DNA of 64,000 bases from Oceanococcus sp. HetDA_MAG_MS8 (GTDB lineage Bacteria; Pseudomonadota; Gammaproteobacteria; Nevskiales; Oceanococcaceae): contig JAHCMK010000003.1 in assembly GCA_019192445.1 (NCBI GenBank), positions 124,001 through 188,000 of the forward strand, given 5' to 3'. Each line of letters starts with the position of its first letter. Positions within the stretch are counted from its first letter, which is position 1. The notes below the pieces were generated by a model that was given only the letters and a program-made list of their open reading frames with translations, had not been told where the DNA came from and searched no databases. This document shows positions 44,755-53,692 of this stretch, one piece after another. The position numbers and the translations under genes were made by a program.

Positions 44755-45468
44755 ATGCTGCGAAGCCTGCCCGACCCCCACGACTTGCCCCATCTCAACA
44801 CGGCCGCGCTGGAGCGCGATATTCCAGCCGAGCTAGGACTAGGGCCCCAGCATCCGCCGCGCATCCTGATGCTCTATGGATCGCTGCGGGAGCGGTCCTA
44901 TTCGCGGCTGCTCACCGAAGAAGCGGCCCGCATCCTGCTCTGGCTGGGCTGCGAGGTGAAGATCTTCGACCCCAGCGGCTTGCCCCAGCCGGACGCGCCG
45001 GGCAGCAGCGAGCATCCGGAAGTGGTGGAGCTGCGGGAGTTGTCCCTGTGGTCTGAAGGCCAGGTGTGGTGCAGCCCCGAGCGTCATGGGGCGGTGACGG
45101 CCGTGCTCAAGAATCAAATCGACCACATCCCCTTGAGCATGGGAGCCTTGCGCCCCACCCAGGGGCGCACATTGGCCGTGATGCAGGTCAGCGGCGGCTC
45201 GCAAAGCTTTAATGCGGTCAACACCTTGCGTTTGCTGGGGCGCTGGATGCGCATGATCACCATCCCCAATCAATCGTCGGTGGCCAAGGCCTATCAGGAG
45301 TTCGATGAGGCCGGCCGTATGCACCCCTCCGCTTTTTACGAGCGGGTGGTGGATGTGATGCAGGAGCTGGTGCGCTTTACTCTGCTCACGCGCAGCCACA
45401 GTGCCACGCTCACCCGACGTTACAGCGAAACCCTGCAAGCCCAGGCCAAGGAGGCATCTGCCGCATGA
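44755..45468 (+). CDS. arsH: ArsH organoarsenical oxidase / NADPH-FMN reductase
   Basis: A 237-residue flavodoxin-like protein. The FMN phosphate loop is [11 protein letters not shown] (about 40-50) and the ArsH-specific [20 protein letters not shown] segment (about 144-163) is followed by [16 protein letters not shown]. ArsH oxidises trivalent organoarsenicals using NADPH, and some have quinone or azo reductase activity. It lies 16 bases after arsC and overlaps acr3 by ATGA. Confidence 0.95.
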   Translation: MLRSLPDPHDLPHLNTAALERDIPAELGLGPQHPPRILMLYGSLRERSYSRLLTEEAARILLWLGCEVKIFDPSGLPQPDAPGSSEHPEVVELRELSLWSEGQVWCSPERHGAVTAVLKNQIDHIPLSMGALRPTQGRTLAVMQVSGGSQSFNAVNTLRLLGRWMRMITIPNQSSVAKAYQEFDEAGRMHPSAFYERVVDVMQELVRFTLLTRSHSATLTRRYSETLQAQAKEASAA

Positions 45469-46517
45469 GTACCTTCGAGCGTTATCTGTCGGTGTGGGTG
45501 CTGCTCTGTATGGCGGCGGGCACTGGTCTGGGGAAACTGCTCCCCGGCGTCTTTTCCACTCTGGGTGCTCTGGAACTCGCCCAGGTGAATCTGCCCGTAG
45601 GGGTACTCATCTGGCTGATGATCATTCCCATGCTGATGAAGGTGGACTTCGCCACCCTGGGCGAGGTGCGCGGGCATTGGCGGGGTTTCTCCATCACCTT
45701 GCTGGTGAATTGGGCCTTCAAACCCTTTTTGATGGCGGGGCTGGCCTGGCTGTTCATCGAGCATGCCTTTGCGGACCTGCTGCCGGCCGAGCAGCGCAGT
45801 AGTTACATCGCCGGTTTGATCTTGCTGGCGGCCGCTCCCTGCACGGCCATGGTGTTCGTCTGGAGTCGCCTGGTGGGCGGCGACGCCAACTTCACCCTCA
45901 CCCAGGTGGCGCTGAACGACGCCATCATGGTGATCCTGTTTGCTCCGCTGGTGGCCTTGCTGCTGGGTGTGAGTGATGTGCCGGTGCCCTGGGCCACTTT
46001 GCTGTTATCGGTGGGGGTGTACATCATCGTGCCGCTGGTGATCGCCCAGCTCTGGCGTGCGGCCGCCCTGCGTCAATCCGAGTCAGCTTTGCAGGCCACA
46101 CTGGATCGCTTGGGGCCGGTGTCCATGGCCGCCCTTCTGGGCACTTTGGTGCTGCTGTTTGCCTTTCAGGGGCCGCAAATTCTGCAGCAGCCCTTGGTCA
46201 TTGCCTTGCTGGCCGTGCCCATTCTGCTGCAAGGGACGCTGACGGCTGTGGTGGGCTATCTGGCTAACCGTGCCGCCGGTGAGCAGCACGCCATTGCCGG
46301 GCCGAGCTGCCTGATTGGGGCTTCCAATTTCTTTGAGCTGGCGGTAGCGGTGGCCATCGTGCTCTATGGCATCGACAGTGGCGCGGCACTGGCCACCGTG
46401 GTGGGCGTGCTGGTGGAAGTGCCGCTGATGCTCGCTCTGGTGGCGGTGGTTAACCGTAGCCGAGGCTGGTATCAGTCGGCGGCAGAATCGGGCCGCAGTC
46501 CAGTCAGGCAAAGCTGA
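45465..46517 (+). CDS. acr3: Arsenite efflux transporter ACR3
   Basis: A 350-residue membrane protein with ten helices. It carries the ACR3 signature around [19 protein letters not shown] (conserved Cys in helix IV) and [13 protein letters not shown]. It exports arsenite by proton antiport. It ends the ars operon and its last 46 bases overlap the convergent DUF3293 gene. Confidence 0.95.
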   Translation: MSTFERYLSVWVLLCMAAGTGLGKLLPGVFSTLGALELAQVNLPVGVLIWLMIIPMLMKVDFATLGEVRGHWRGFSITLLVNWAFKPFLMAGLAWLFIEHAFADLLPAEQRSSYIAGLILLAAAPCTAMVFVWSRLVGGDANFTLTQVALNDAIMVILFAPLVALLLGVSDVPVPWATLLLSVGVYIIVPLVIAQLWRAAALRQSESALQATLDRLGPVSMAALLGTLVLLFAFQGPQILQQPLVIALLAVPILLQGTLTAVVGYLANRAAGEQHAIAGPSCLIGASNFFELAVAVAIVLYGIDSGAALATVVGVLVEVPLMLALVAVVNRSRGWYQSAAESGRSPVRQS

Positions 46518-46927
46518 GTAGGGTGGCCGGTCGCATGCCAGACAAAGGCCAACTGCTCGCAATAGCGCGCCATGTTCAGGGCCCCCTCCTGGTCCAGTCC
46601 GGTGATGAAGAAACTGGGCTCGGCGGCCCAGCTCTGGGCATCATCGGGCACGCCCAGGCCGGGCCAGTGCGGTAGCCCCCGCTGCAGCAGCCCGCGTTGC
46701 AAGGCGGCATTGCGTTGGGCGTTGCCGCGGTCGCTCAATACCGCGCCCAATGGATTGGCGTTGGTCAAAAACGCGCCGCCACTGAACTGCTGCTCGCATA
46801 GTTTGGCGTCGAGTGCCGGGTTTAATTGGTTGAGCCGCAGGCGCATGATGTCCTCACCCCACACAAAGCGGTACTCCGTTGCGGCATAGGCGGCGAGGAG
46901 TTCGGCGGGTAAGCTCGGTGTTGTCAC
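46472..46927 (-). CDS. DUF3293 protein
   Basis: A 151-residue soluble protein matching DUF3293 by the N-terminal LLAAYAATEYRFVWGEDIMRLR and the central FLTNANPLGAVLSDRGNAQR. No function is known. It is convergent with acr3, overlapping by 46 bases, and follows the TerB-like gene on the same strand. Confidence 0.8.
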   Translation of the reverse strand: MTTPSLPAELLAAYAATEYRFVWGEDIMRLRLNQLNPALDAKLCEQQFSGGAFLTNANPLGAVLSDRGNAQRNAALQRGLLQRGLPHWPGLGVPDDAQSWAAEPSFFITGLDQEGALNMARYCEQLAFVWHATGHPTQLCLTGLRPDSAAD

Positions 46928-46936
46928 TGCTTGGCT

Positions 46937-47389
46937 TTAGGTGTCGGAACCTGGCTGGTGGCGCAGCTTGGACTGAATGAAATCCGCATGGGGTAGGTAG
47001 AGTAGTTCCGCCATGCGTCGAATGGTGTGTTCTTCGTAGGCGGCCAGTTCGCCGTCGGCAAAGGCCACCTTCCAGAGGCTGTCGAGTAATTGCTGCTTCT
47101 GCTCTTGGGTGGCCTCTTCATTAATCACTCTGAGGTAGCTATGCAGCGAAGCCACGTCGTCCCGTGTGCCCTCGGCTTCCACCAATAATGACTCCGCATC
47201 GGCTGGGCTGAGCTGGCAATGTGCTTGTAGGCTCTGGCAGATGCTCTGGCGCTCGCGTGGGTCATCCTCCCAGTCGGCTCTAGCGACATCGACTAGCAGT
47301 ACGGCCATCGCCAGCCTAAGCCGCTGCTGAGCGCTCTGACTGCTGTCTTCCTGGGTCGTTGTGAGTTGGTTGAGCCAACGTGCAAGCAT
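46937..47389 (-). CDS. TerB-like protein
   Basis: A 150-residue helical protein. The two acidic helix-pair repeats (LLVDVARADWEDDPRERQ and KVAFADGELAAYEEHTIRR) carry the Asp/Glu metal-site pattern of TerB/DjlA-N domains. TerB proteins bind metal and are linked to stress responses; this one has no other ter genes nearby. It is followed after 9 bases by the DUF3293 gene. Confidence 0.85.
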   Translation of the reverse strand: MLARWLNQLTTTQEDSSQSAQQRLRLAMAVLLVDVARADWEDDPRERQSICQSLQAHCQLSPADAESLLVEAEGTRDDVASLHSYLRVINEEATQEQKQQLLDSLWKVAFADGELAAYEEHTIRRMAELLYLPHADFIQSKLRHQPGSDT

Positions 47390-47469
47390 GCGCGGATCTC
47401 GTTGAAGTGCATGCGCAGACTACCAAGGCTGGCAAAGGTCGCGCTGCTGACTTGCTATGCTCGGAGCCG

Positions 47470-48198
47470 ATGGACACAGGTAATCACTCCTCAATTTCAG
47501 GCTTGGTAGGGCAAAGGGGCGCCATCGATCGGCGTTGGTTGTTTGCCGCACTGGCCCTAGCGCTGCTGGCAATGGCTGCTGTTTGGCGCTTTAGCCCGCT
47601 CGGCCAGGAACTCACCGCTGAGCAGGTGGCTGGATGGCTGCAAGGCCTGCGACAGAGCCCCTGGGCGCTGCCCGCGTTGGCAGCAATATATGTTGTGGGC
47701 AACGCCGTTCTGTTCCCTACGCTGCTGCTCAATGTTGGTGTGATTTTGGTTTGGGGTGGCTTGTGGGGCAGCGTCTATGCCTTGGCGGGCTCGGTGTTGG
47801 CAGGCGTCTTGTTTTTTGCTGTAGGACTGCGCTGGGGCGCGCCTTATCTAGAGCGTTGGCAAGGGCGCAGGCTGCAGGCGACCTTAAAATTCTTAAAAGC
47901 CAGCGGCGTCGTGGGCATGGTCATTTTGAGGGTGACGCCGGTTGCGCCATATCCCATCGTCAATTTGGCCTTGGGCGCAGCGGCGATTTCCTGGTGGGTG
48001 TTTAGTCTGGGCACGGTATTGGGTTTGCTGCCCAGCATTGTGGGCATTGCTATTGTGGGGGAAGAGGTGCGTGCCTTGCTTCAGGATCCGCAGCCAGAAC
48101 ACATTGCTCAAGCCGTTGCTTTGGGGGGAGCTGTGTTGCTGGCTCTGACTGGTCTGCAGTGGCTTGCCCGTCGATATCAGCGGGAGCACAGCGCGTGA
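47470..48198 (+). CDS. TVP38/TMEM64-family membrane protein
   Basis: A 242-residue membrane protein with five to six helices and the SNARE-associated (DedA-related) core: FPTLLLNVGVILVWGGLWGS and the re-entrant ILRVTPVAPYPIVNLALGAA. DedA/TVP38 proteins move lipids between leaflets in described cases. The start at 47470 follows a GGAG; the longer frame from 47380 lacks one. It is coupled by GTGA to the next gene. Confidence 0.88.
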   Translation: MDTGNHSSISGLVGQRGAIDRRWLFAALALALLAMAAVWRFSPLGQELTAEQVAGWLQGLRQSPWALPALAAIYVVGNAVLFPTLLLNVGVILVWGGLWGSVYALAGSVLAGVLFFAVGLRWGAPYLERWQGRRLQATLKFLKASGVVGMVILRVTPVAPYPIVNLALGAAAISWWVFSLGTVLGLLPSIVGIAIVGEEVRALLQDPQPEHIAQAVALGGAVLLALTGLQWLARRYQREHSA

Positions 48199-48935
48199 AG
48201 CTACTCACCTTGAATATGCACAAGGGATTCTCGGTGGGGAATCGCCGCTTTATCCTGCATGAACTACGCGAGGCAATTCGCGCTGTAGAGGCCGATGTGG
48301 TGTGCTTGCAGGAGGTGCTTGGCGATCATCGCGAGCATTCCACGCGCTACGAGGCATGGCCAGATAGAGCCCAGTACGAATTCCTGGCCGACACGATTTG
48401 GCACCATCATGCCTATGGGAAAAACGCGGCTTATCCCGCTGGGCACCATGGCAATGCGCTGTTATCTAAACAGCCCATTCTGGAGTGGACCAATGAAGAC
48501 GTATCCACCCGTAAGGCTGAGCGCCGGGGGCTACTACATTGCCGTTTGCAAGACCCGGATGGCGGGTCGCAAGACTGGCATGTGATCTGCACCCATTTGG
48601 GCCTCACCGGTGGTCAGAGGCGTCAGCAAATACAGATGCTCGCGCAGCGCATCAAGACTCATGTGCCTGCACATGCACCCTTAGTGGTGGCTGGAGACTT
48701 TAATGACTGGCGGGAAGTGGCTCACGAATTATTGGCGAGTAGCTGCGGCCTGCAAGAGGTGTTTATTCAGGCCTATGGTCGTGCGGCCCGCAGTTTTCCG
48801 GTGCGTTTTCCCCTGCTGCGCTTAGATCGCATTTACACCCGGAACTTGCAGGCACGGGTGCCGCAGGTGCTCAACGGCCGGCCCTGGTCGCATCTATCAG
48901 ATCATGCTGGGCTGCTGGTGGAGTTGCAGCCATGA
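48195..48935 (+). CDS. Endonuclease/exonuclease/phosphatase-family protein (YbhP-like)
   Basis: A 246-residue EEP-fold protein from a GTG start overlapping the upstream stop. Catalytic motifs are LTLNMHKG (Asn near 6), VCLQEVL (Glu), a CTHLGLTGGQR segment, VAGDFNDW (Asp, Asn) and SDHAGLL (Asp, His). No signal peptide is seen. In E. coli ybhP lies beside clsB, as here. It may be a lipid or phosphodiester hydrolase. It overlaps the cardiolipin synthase gene by ATGA. Confidence 0.88.
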   Translation: MKLLTLNMHKGFSVGNRRFILHELREAIRAVEADVVCLQEVLGDHREHSTRYEAWPDRAQYEFLADTIWHHHAYGKNAAYPAGHHGNALLSKQPILEWTNEDVSTRKAERRGLLHCRLQDPDGGSQDWHVICTHLGLTGGQRRQQIQMLAQRIKTHVPAHAPLVVAGDFNDWREVAHELLASSCGLQEVFIQAYGRAARSFPVRFPLLRLDRIYTRNLQARVPQVLNGRPWSHLSDHAGLLVELQP

Positions 48936-50191
48936 GCGGGCGGCGGTGGACACAGGGCAATGATCTCAGCCTGTTAGAGAATGGCGAGGAGTTCTTCCCG
49001 GCTGTCTTTGCCGATATTCGTGCGGCGCGCGACTGCGTACTCATCGAAACCTTTATTTGGTTCGATGACCCTATTGGCCGTGAGCTGCAAGACGCCCTGT
49101 TGGAGGCCCGCAAGCGCGGCGTGCGTGTGAAGGTGGCTGTTGACGGCTTTGGTACGGCGCCGATCAGCGACGACATGGTGCAGGAGTTGCGCGATGCGGG
49201 TGTGGAGCTGTTGGTTTACGACCCACGGCGCCAATTTCTGGGTTTGCAACCCAATCTGTTCCGCCGTTTGCACCGAAAAATAACGGTCATCGATAGCGCG
49301 GTGGCCTATATTGGCGGCATTAACTACTCCTTGGAACATGTACGCGAGTTCGGTGCATTGTCCAAGCAGGACTATGCGGTCCGTATCCGCGGTCCCTTAG
49401 TGGCCGACATTGAAGCCCAGTGTTTGCTTGACCCGCCCCGCCGTCGGCGGTTTTGGCAGCGCTTCGTAGGCTGGCTGAAGCGCCGCGACGAGCCCGTTCC
49501 CACCGGTCATCCTGATGCCCAGGCCATGTTCATATGGCGGGACAACCACGAGTACCCCCGCGCGATAGAGGCGGTTTATCGGCAAGCGATTCGTCAGGCA
49601 CAACGTCATTTGGTTATCGCCAATGCCTATTTCTTCCCCGGCTATGGTTTTCTGCGGGAGCTACGCCGAGCTGCGCAGCGCGGAGTTCGCGTTCAGCTGA
49701 TTCTTCAAGGTGAGCCGGATAAAGCCTATGTGCGCACCGCGGCATCCACCCTCTATGACTACTTACTCAACGCTGGCGTAGAAGTGTGGGAGTACCGCGA
49801 GCGCCCCTTACACGGGAAGGTGGCCGTAATGGACGACGACTGGGCGACCATCGGTTCCAGCAATTTAGACCCATTTAGTTTGTCGCTGAACCTCGAAGCC
49901 AATGTGGTGGTGCGCGATGCCAGCTTCAAACGGGAACTGGGGGCAAAGCTGCAGCGATTGCTCGACCAGCATTGCGTGCGCCTGCAGCGCGATGATGTCC
50001 CTCGGCAGCGGGGTTGGCGGCAGATCATTCGCTGGCTGGTTTTTCATATTCTGCGCAAATTTCCGCAGTGGGCGCGTTGGATTCCTGCCCACTCCCGGCC
50101 CCTGCAGCCCAGTGGATATCAGGGTTTGGTGCCCAGCTGGAAGACGGAGCAGCAGTCCACGTCTGCGTCCGGGAACACTACAGCCGAGTAA
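48932..50191 (+). CDS. clsB: Cardiolipin synthase B (phospholipase D family)
   Basis: A 419-residue protein with two HxK(x4)D motifs: HRKITVIDSAVAYIGGINYS and HGKVAVMDDDWATIGSSNLD. The size and absence of N-terminal helices match ClsB, which condenses phosphatidylglycerol with another phospholipid to make cardiolipin. It ends a TVP38-EEP-ClsB operon that recalls E. coli ybhN-clsB-ybhP. Confidence 0.93.
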   Translation: MSGRRWTQGNDLSLLENGEEFFPAVFADIRAARDCVLIETFIWFDDPIGRELQDALLEARKRGVRVKVAVDGFGTAPISDDMVQELRDAGVELLVYDPRRQFLGLQPNLFRRLHRKITVIDSAVAYIGGINYSLEHVREFGALSKQDYAVRIRGPLVADIEAQCLLDPPRRRRFWQRFVGWLKRRDEPVPTGHPDAQAMFIWRDNHEYPRAIEAVYRQAIRQAQRHLVIANAYFFPGYGFLRELRRAAQRGVRVQLILQGEPDKAYVRTAASTLYDYLLNAGVEVWEYRERPLHGKVAVMDDDWATIGSSNLDPFSLSLNLEANVVVRDASFKRELGAKLQRLLDQHCVRLQRDDVPRQRGWRQIIRWLVFHILRKFPQWARWIPAHSRPLQPSGYQGLVPSWKTEQQSTSASGNTTAE

Positions 50192-50229
50192 TACTCTAAG
50201 ACTGTCCTCAATGTCGCACGGAGAGCGAA

Positions 50230-50757
50230 ATGAAACTTGTCGTCGCCGGCCTCGCCATTGTGTTGCTCAGCGCTTGCGCTGCAACACCCACTCCTTACCA
50301 GCCGCGCCCGGCTGACGATGAACCAGGCTTTAGTGATCAGGCCTTGGAAAGGGACCGAGTACGGGTGATCTTCCAGGGTAATTATGTGACGCCGCGCGAG
50401 ACCGTCGAGAACTACATGCTTTACCGGGCGGCAGAGGTTACCAAAGAGAGAGGTTACCGCTTCTTCGTCCCAACAGCGCAGGATGTTGAGCGGGAAGAGC
50501 AGCGCACCACGGTTGCTACGGGATTCGGCACCGGTTTTGGTGGGCCTTGGTGGAATGGTGGCTTCTTCGGCAGCAATATCGTCATTATCGATACGCTGCC
50601 ATCCAATGGGCGGGAAAGCTATCGAGCCTCAGCAGTTTTTAAACTTTTGTCCGAAGAACCTGCTGGCGAGCAAATGGATGCTTTTGATGCACTAGAGGTG
50701 TTGGAGGCACTGGGTCCTAACATCGTCCGCCCGCCGGAGCTAGAGTCCGGCGGTTGA
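50230..50757 (+). CDS. CC0125/CC1285-type lipoprotein
   Basis: A 175-residue lipoprotein with lipobox LLSAC (C17). The mature segment DRVRVIFQGNYVTPRETVEN with YMLYRAAEVTKERGYRFFVP (about 42-81) matches the CC0125/CC1285 lipoprotein group, followed by a Gly/Phe/Trp-rich stretch (GFGTGFGGPWWNGGFFG). Function unknown, probably at the outer membrane. Confidence 0.8.
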   Translation: MKLVVAGLAIVLLSACAATPTPYQPRPADDEPGFSDQALERDRVRVIFQGNYVTPRETVENYMLYRAAEVTKERGYRFFVPTAQDVEREEQRTTVATGFGTGFGGPWWNGGFFGSNIVIIDTLPSNGRESYRASAVFKLLSEEPAGEQMDAFDALEVLEALGPNIVRPPELESGG

Positions 50758-50915
50758 CGGCGATGCCTAAGCACGCTGGCGTCCACACTCTGGGCACGGT
50801 TCCCACCTTTGCCGGAGGTGCTCAGCGAATCTGAGCCTGCTCGAAGTAGGCCTAACTTGCTGATTAGGCCTCGCGCGTCCTGCCATCGTTTGCGTCTCCA
50901 TGGCATCCTCGCCAT

Positions 50916-52178
50916 GTGCCAAATATCCAAACTAGAGGGTCGCTCCCAAGGCTTTTAACGCTGATCGTCGCCGGAGAGGTGGCCTTCCTGCTGCCTTTCG
51001 TTCTACTGCGAGTCATCCGGCCAGCCTTGCTCGAGTGGACGGGTCTGACTCAGTTTCAGCTCGGCCAAGCCTTTTCTGCCTACGGCATTGTGGCCATGCT
51101 GGCTTATTTGCTCGGCGGGCCTTTGGCGGATCGTTGGCCTCCGCGTTACCTCATGAGTGCGGCCTTGGCGGCAACGGCCATCGGCGCCCTGGCTTGGTGG
51201 TGGGCACCCAGCCCTGGGCTGCTGATCGGGGTTTACGCCTATTGGGGCTGCACCACAATATTGCTGTTTTGGGCGCCGCTGCTGCGAGCGACGCGGGAAT
51301 GGGGTGGGCCTAGCTTTCAGGGGCGCGCCTTTGGTGGTCTGGAGGCCGGACGCGGTTTGGTCGCAGCTGCCTTGGCAACGCTTCTGGCCAGCGGATTCGC
51401 ATACTGGTTGCCCGCAGCGGGCCCGGCGCAGGATTCGGCGGCCTTGGGCAGTGCGGTACGCGCTGCCATCATACTCAGCATGCTGATCACCCTGTTCGCA
51501 GCGGTTTTGGTCTGGTGGCAATTACCCAGCCAACAGCTGACTGATCAGCGGCCGAGGCAGATCCCATGGGGACTATGGAAGCAGCCCGTATTGTGGTGGC
51601 AAGCGGCCATTATTTTCTGTGCTTATATGGGCTATAAGAGTACGGACTATTGGTCTCAGTATGCGCGCGACGTCCTCCATGTCAGCCATGCTCAGGCGGC
51701 ACATATTGCCGCAGCAAGCTTTTGGCTGCGGCCCGCCGCCGCCTTGGTCTGTGGTTGGCTGGCGGATCGCTGGAGTGCGGACCGCATCTGCAGCCTCGCT
51801 TTCAGCTGCATGGCTGTGGGCGCTGCGGCATTAGCGTGCTTGCCATCGGGCTTTATGTGGGCGGCAGCTTTGCTGTTGCTGGGTGTGACCGCTTTGGGTA
51901 TTTACGGCTTGCGTGGGGTGTACTTCAGCCTCACAGGCCAAGCAGGATTGCCCCTGGCAGTCACTGGAGCGGCAGTGGGCTGGGTGTCGTTCTGGGGATT
52001 TACGCCAGATGTGATTGCCGGGCCGCTATACGGTGCCATTCTTGACGCCTACCCCCAAGCCGCAGGCCATCGTGTCATCAATGGCGGTCTGGCCATGCTT
52101 GGCGTGTTAGGAGTGTTCTTTGTGTGGCGTTGGAGGCGGGCTCAACCCACCTTGGCAACTACGGCAATGCGTCCTTGA
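50916..52178 (+). CDS. MFS transporter
   Basis: A 420-residue protein with twelve predicted helices and the MFS loop motif GGPLADRWPPRYLM (about 67-80) with a second copy, GWLADRWSADR, after helix 8. The substrate is unknown. It is convergent with the anti-sigma factor gene, overlapping by 37 bases. Confidence 0.9.
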   Translation: MPNIQTRGSLPRLLTLIVAGEVAFLLPFVLLRVIRPALLEWTGLTQFQLGQAFSAYGIVAMLAYLLGGPLADRWPPRYLMSAALAATAIGALAWWWAPSPGLLIGVYAYWGCTTILLFWAPLLRATREWGGPSFQGRAFGGLEAGRGLVAAALATLLASGFAYWLPAAGPAQDSAALGSAVRAAIILSMLITLFAAVLVWWQLPSQQLTDQRPRQIPWGLWKQPVLWWQAAIIFCAYMGYKSTDYWSQYARDVLHVSHAQAAHIAAASFWLRPAAALVCGWLADRWSADRICSLAFSCMAVGAAALACLPSGFMWAAALLLLGVTALGIYGLRGVYFSLTGQAGLPLAVTGAAVGWVSFWGFTPDVIAGPLYGAILDAYPQAAGHRVINGGLAMLGVLGVFFVWRWRRAQPTLATTAMRP

Positions 52179-52924
52179 TCAGACACCACGACCCCGCCAG
52201 GGCGTTCTACGGTGACTGCGAATAAATGGGCCTGTCCCACTGGCAGCTTGGCTTCAAAGGCCACGTAAGCCTCACCCTGATCATTGATATTGAACACCCC
52301 ACCATCGACCGGGTGTAACTCCCGATTGGCATCAAAGATCCACAGTTGATACTGCTCGGCACGGGGGTCGTTGGGCTTCAGCCCGGTAAACCGCATGACC
52401 CCCTTTTGGCGGCGCGGGTCCCACACAATATCTCCAGACTCAGCCGGTAGAGAGGCCGGGTCATCTGTGGGGCTCCAGGCCACCTGGATCGCACCCTCGG
52501 CCAGCAATTCGGCATGAATGGCCGCAGGATTGATGGGGGCCTGTTGCTGTAGCTGCGGATACCAGCCCAGAGCAGCGATCAGCACGCTGGCCGCAAAGGC
52601 CAATGGCCAAAGACCACTCGCCGATCGGCGTGCTGGTTCTGGCTTGATCTTGGGCGTGTGCGGCTCGACTGCTGCTGGTTGGTGTTCAGCAAAGAAGGCG
52701 TCGGCCTGCTTGCTCAGGCGAGCGTGAAGCAACTCGGGCAGAGGCTCCACCGTAGGTGCGCTGGCCTGCAGGTATTGGCAGATTAAGTCTTCCCACTGAT
52801 TGGCCAAGTGTGGGTGATCGGCCAACAAGGCCTTCAGCTCAGCTTGCTGCAGTGCATCGAGCTGACCATCTGCATCGGCCAGCAGTAGCTCCAGCTGGCG
52901 GTCGTTGAGGTCGGCCAACATCAT
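52142..52924 (-). CDS. Anti-sigma factor, RskA-like
   Basis: A 260-residue protein. The N-terminal cytoplasmic domain (1-75; ELLLADADGQLDALQQAELK) resembles anti-sigma domains but has no HxxxCxxC zinc motif. One helix near 110-128 follows, then a periplasmic RskA domain (FTGLKPNDPRAEQYQLWIFD). It would hold its ECF sigma factor at the membrane until a periplasmic signal leads to its proteolysis. It overlaps the sigma gene by four bases. Confidence 0.87.
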   Translation of the reverse strand: MMLADLNDRQLELLLADADGQLDALQQAELKALLADHPHLANQWEDLICQYLQASAPTVEPLPELLHARLSKQADAFFAEHQPAAVEPHTPKIKPEPARRSASGLWPLAFAASVLIAALGWYPQLQQQAPINPAAIHAELLAEGAIQVAWSPTDDPASLPAESGDIVWDPRRQKGVMRFTGLKPNDPRAEQYQLWIFDANRELHPVDGGVFNINDQGEAYVAFEAKLPVGQAHLFAVTVERPGGVVVSDQGRIAVVAKVG

Positions 52925-53628
52925 GTGGCCCCCCCCGCGACTGGAGTCTTGAGTAAGGTTTGCAGGCGAGCAAGACCGCGCCGCATATGCGACTTCACCG
53001 TCCCCAGCGGCATATCAATTTTGCTGGCAATTTGGCTTTGGCTGTAGCCGTAGGTGAGTGCAAGGTCCAGCACCTTTTGCTGATCGGGTTCCAGTTGGGC
53101 CGCGAGTCGGCGCACCGTTTCCAGTTCTGCATGCGACTCAGGCGAGCTGGTCGATGGATCGGCAGGCTCGGCCGATTCGTACTCGGGCCATTCCACCAAA
53201 ACAGCGTGTTTGGATTCGCGCCGGTGCCGGTCAATTAACCGCCGTCGCGCAATCATCGTGATGAATACCGTTTCCGCACGAACATCCGGGTCGTAACTAC
53301 CCGCCGATTTCCAAAGCTCGATGAAGATATCTTGAACGGCATCTTCGGCATCCGCGCTGGATGGGCAGTAACGCCGGGCCAAAGACCACACCAAACCTCC
53401 ATAACGCTTGAGACAGGCATCTACCGCTGCACGATCGCCGGCAGCAATCTGCGGTAGCAAGGGAGTCTCGGAGGCGGAAGTCGAAGCGTGCACCCGCGCC
53501 ATATTGGTCGAAGCCGGCGCCGAAAACAAGCCTCTTTTGCTCAGCGGCTTGGCTCGCGTCGCCCGCGGCAGGCCCACCCCCGGAAACAGGGGCAGCGAGT
53601 CGGCGCTGAAGGGGCTGGCTTGGGTCAT
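52921..53628 (-). CDS. ECF RNA polymerase sigma factor (SigK-like)
   Basis: A sigma-70 family ECF factor. Region 2 is [20 protein letters not shown] and region 4 contains [22 protein letters not shown], then [15 protein letters not shown]. The whole frame gives 235 residues; an internal ATG at 53502 gives 193, nearer the usual length, and neither has a clear ribosome site. It is translationally coupled to its RskA-like anti-sigma factor. Targets are unknown. Confidence 0.9.
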   Translation of the reverse strand: MTQASPFSADSLPLFPGVGLPRATRAKPLSKRGLFSAPASTNMARVHASTSASETPLLPQIAAGDRAAVDACLKRYGGLVWSLARRYCPSSADAEDAVQDIFIELWKSAGSYDPDVRAETVFITMIARRRLIDRHRRESKHAVLVEWPEYESAEPADPSTSSPESHAELETVRRLAAQLEPDQQKVLDLALTYGYSQSQIASKIDMPLGTVKSHMRRGLARLQTLLKTPVAGGAT

Positions 53629-53692
53629 GCTCTATAGTTCGCAGCCTAATGCGAAAAGGATGCGGTGCATTGCCGCTAGGAAGACATCAGGC

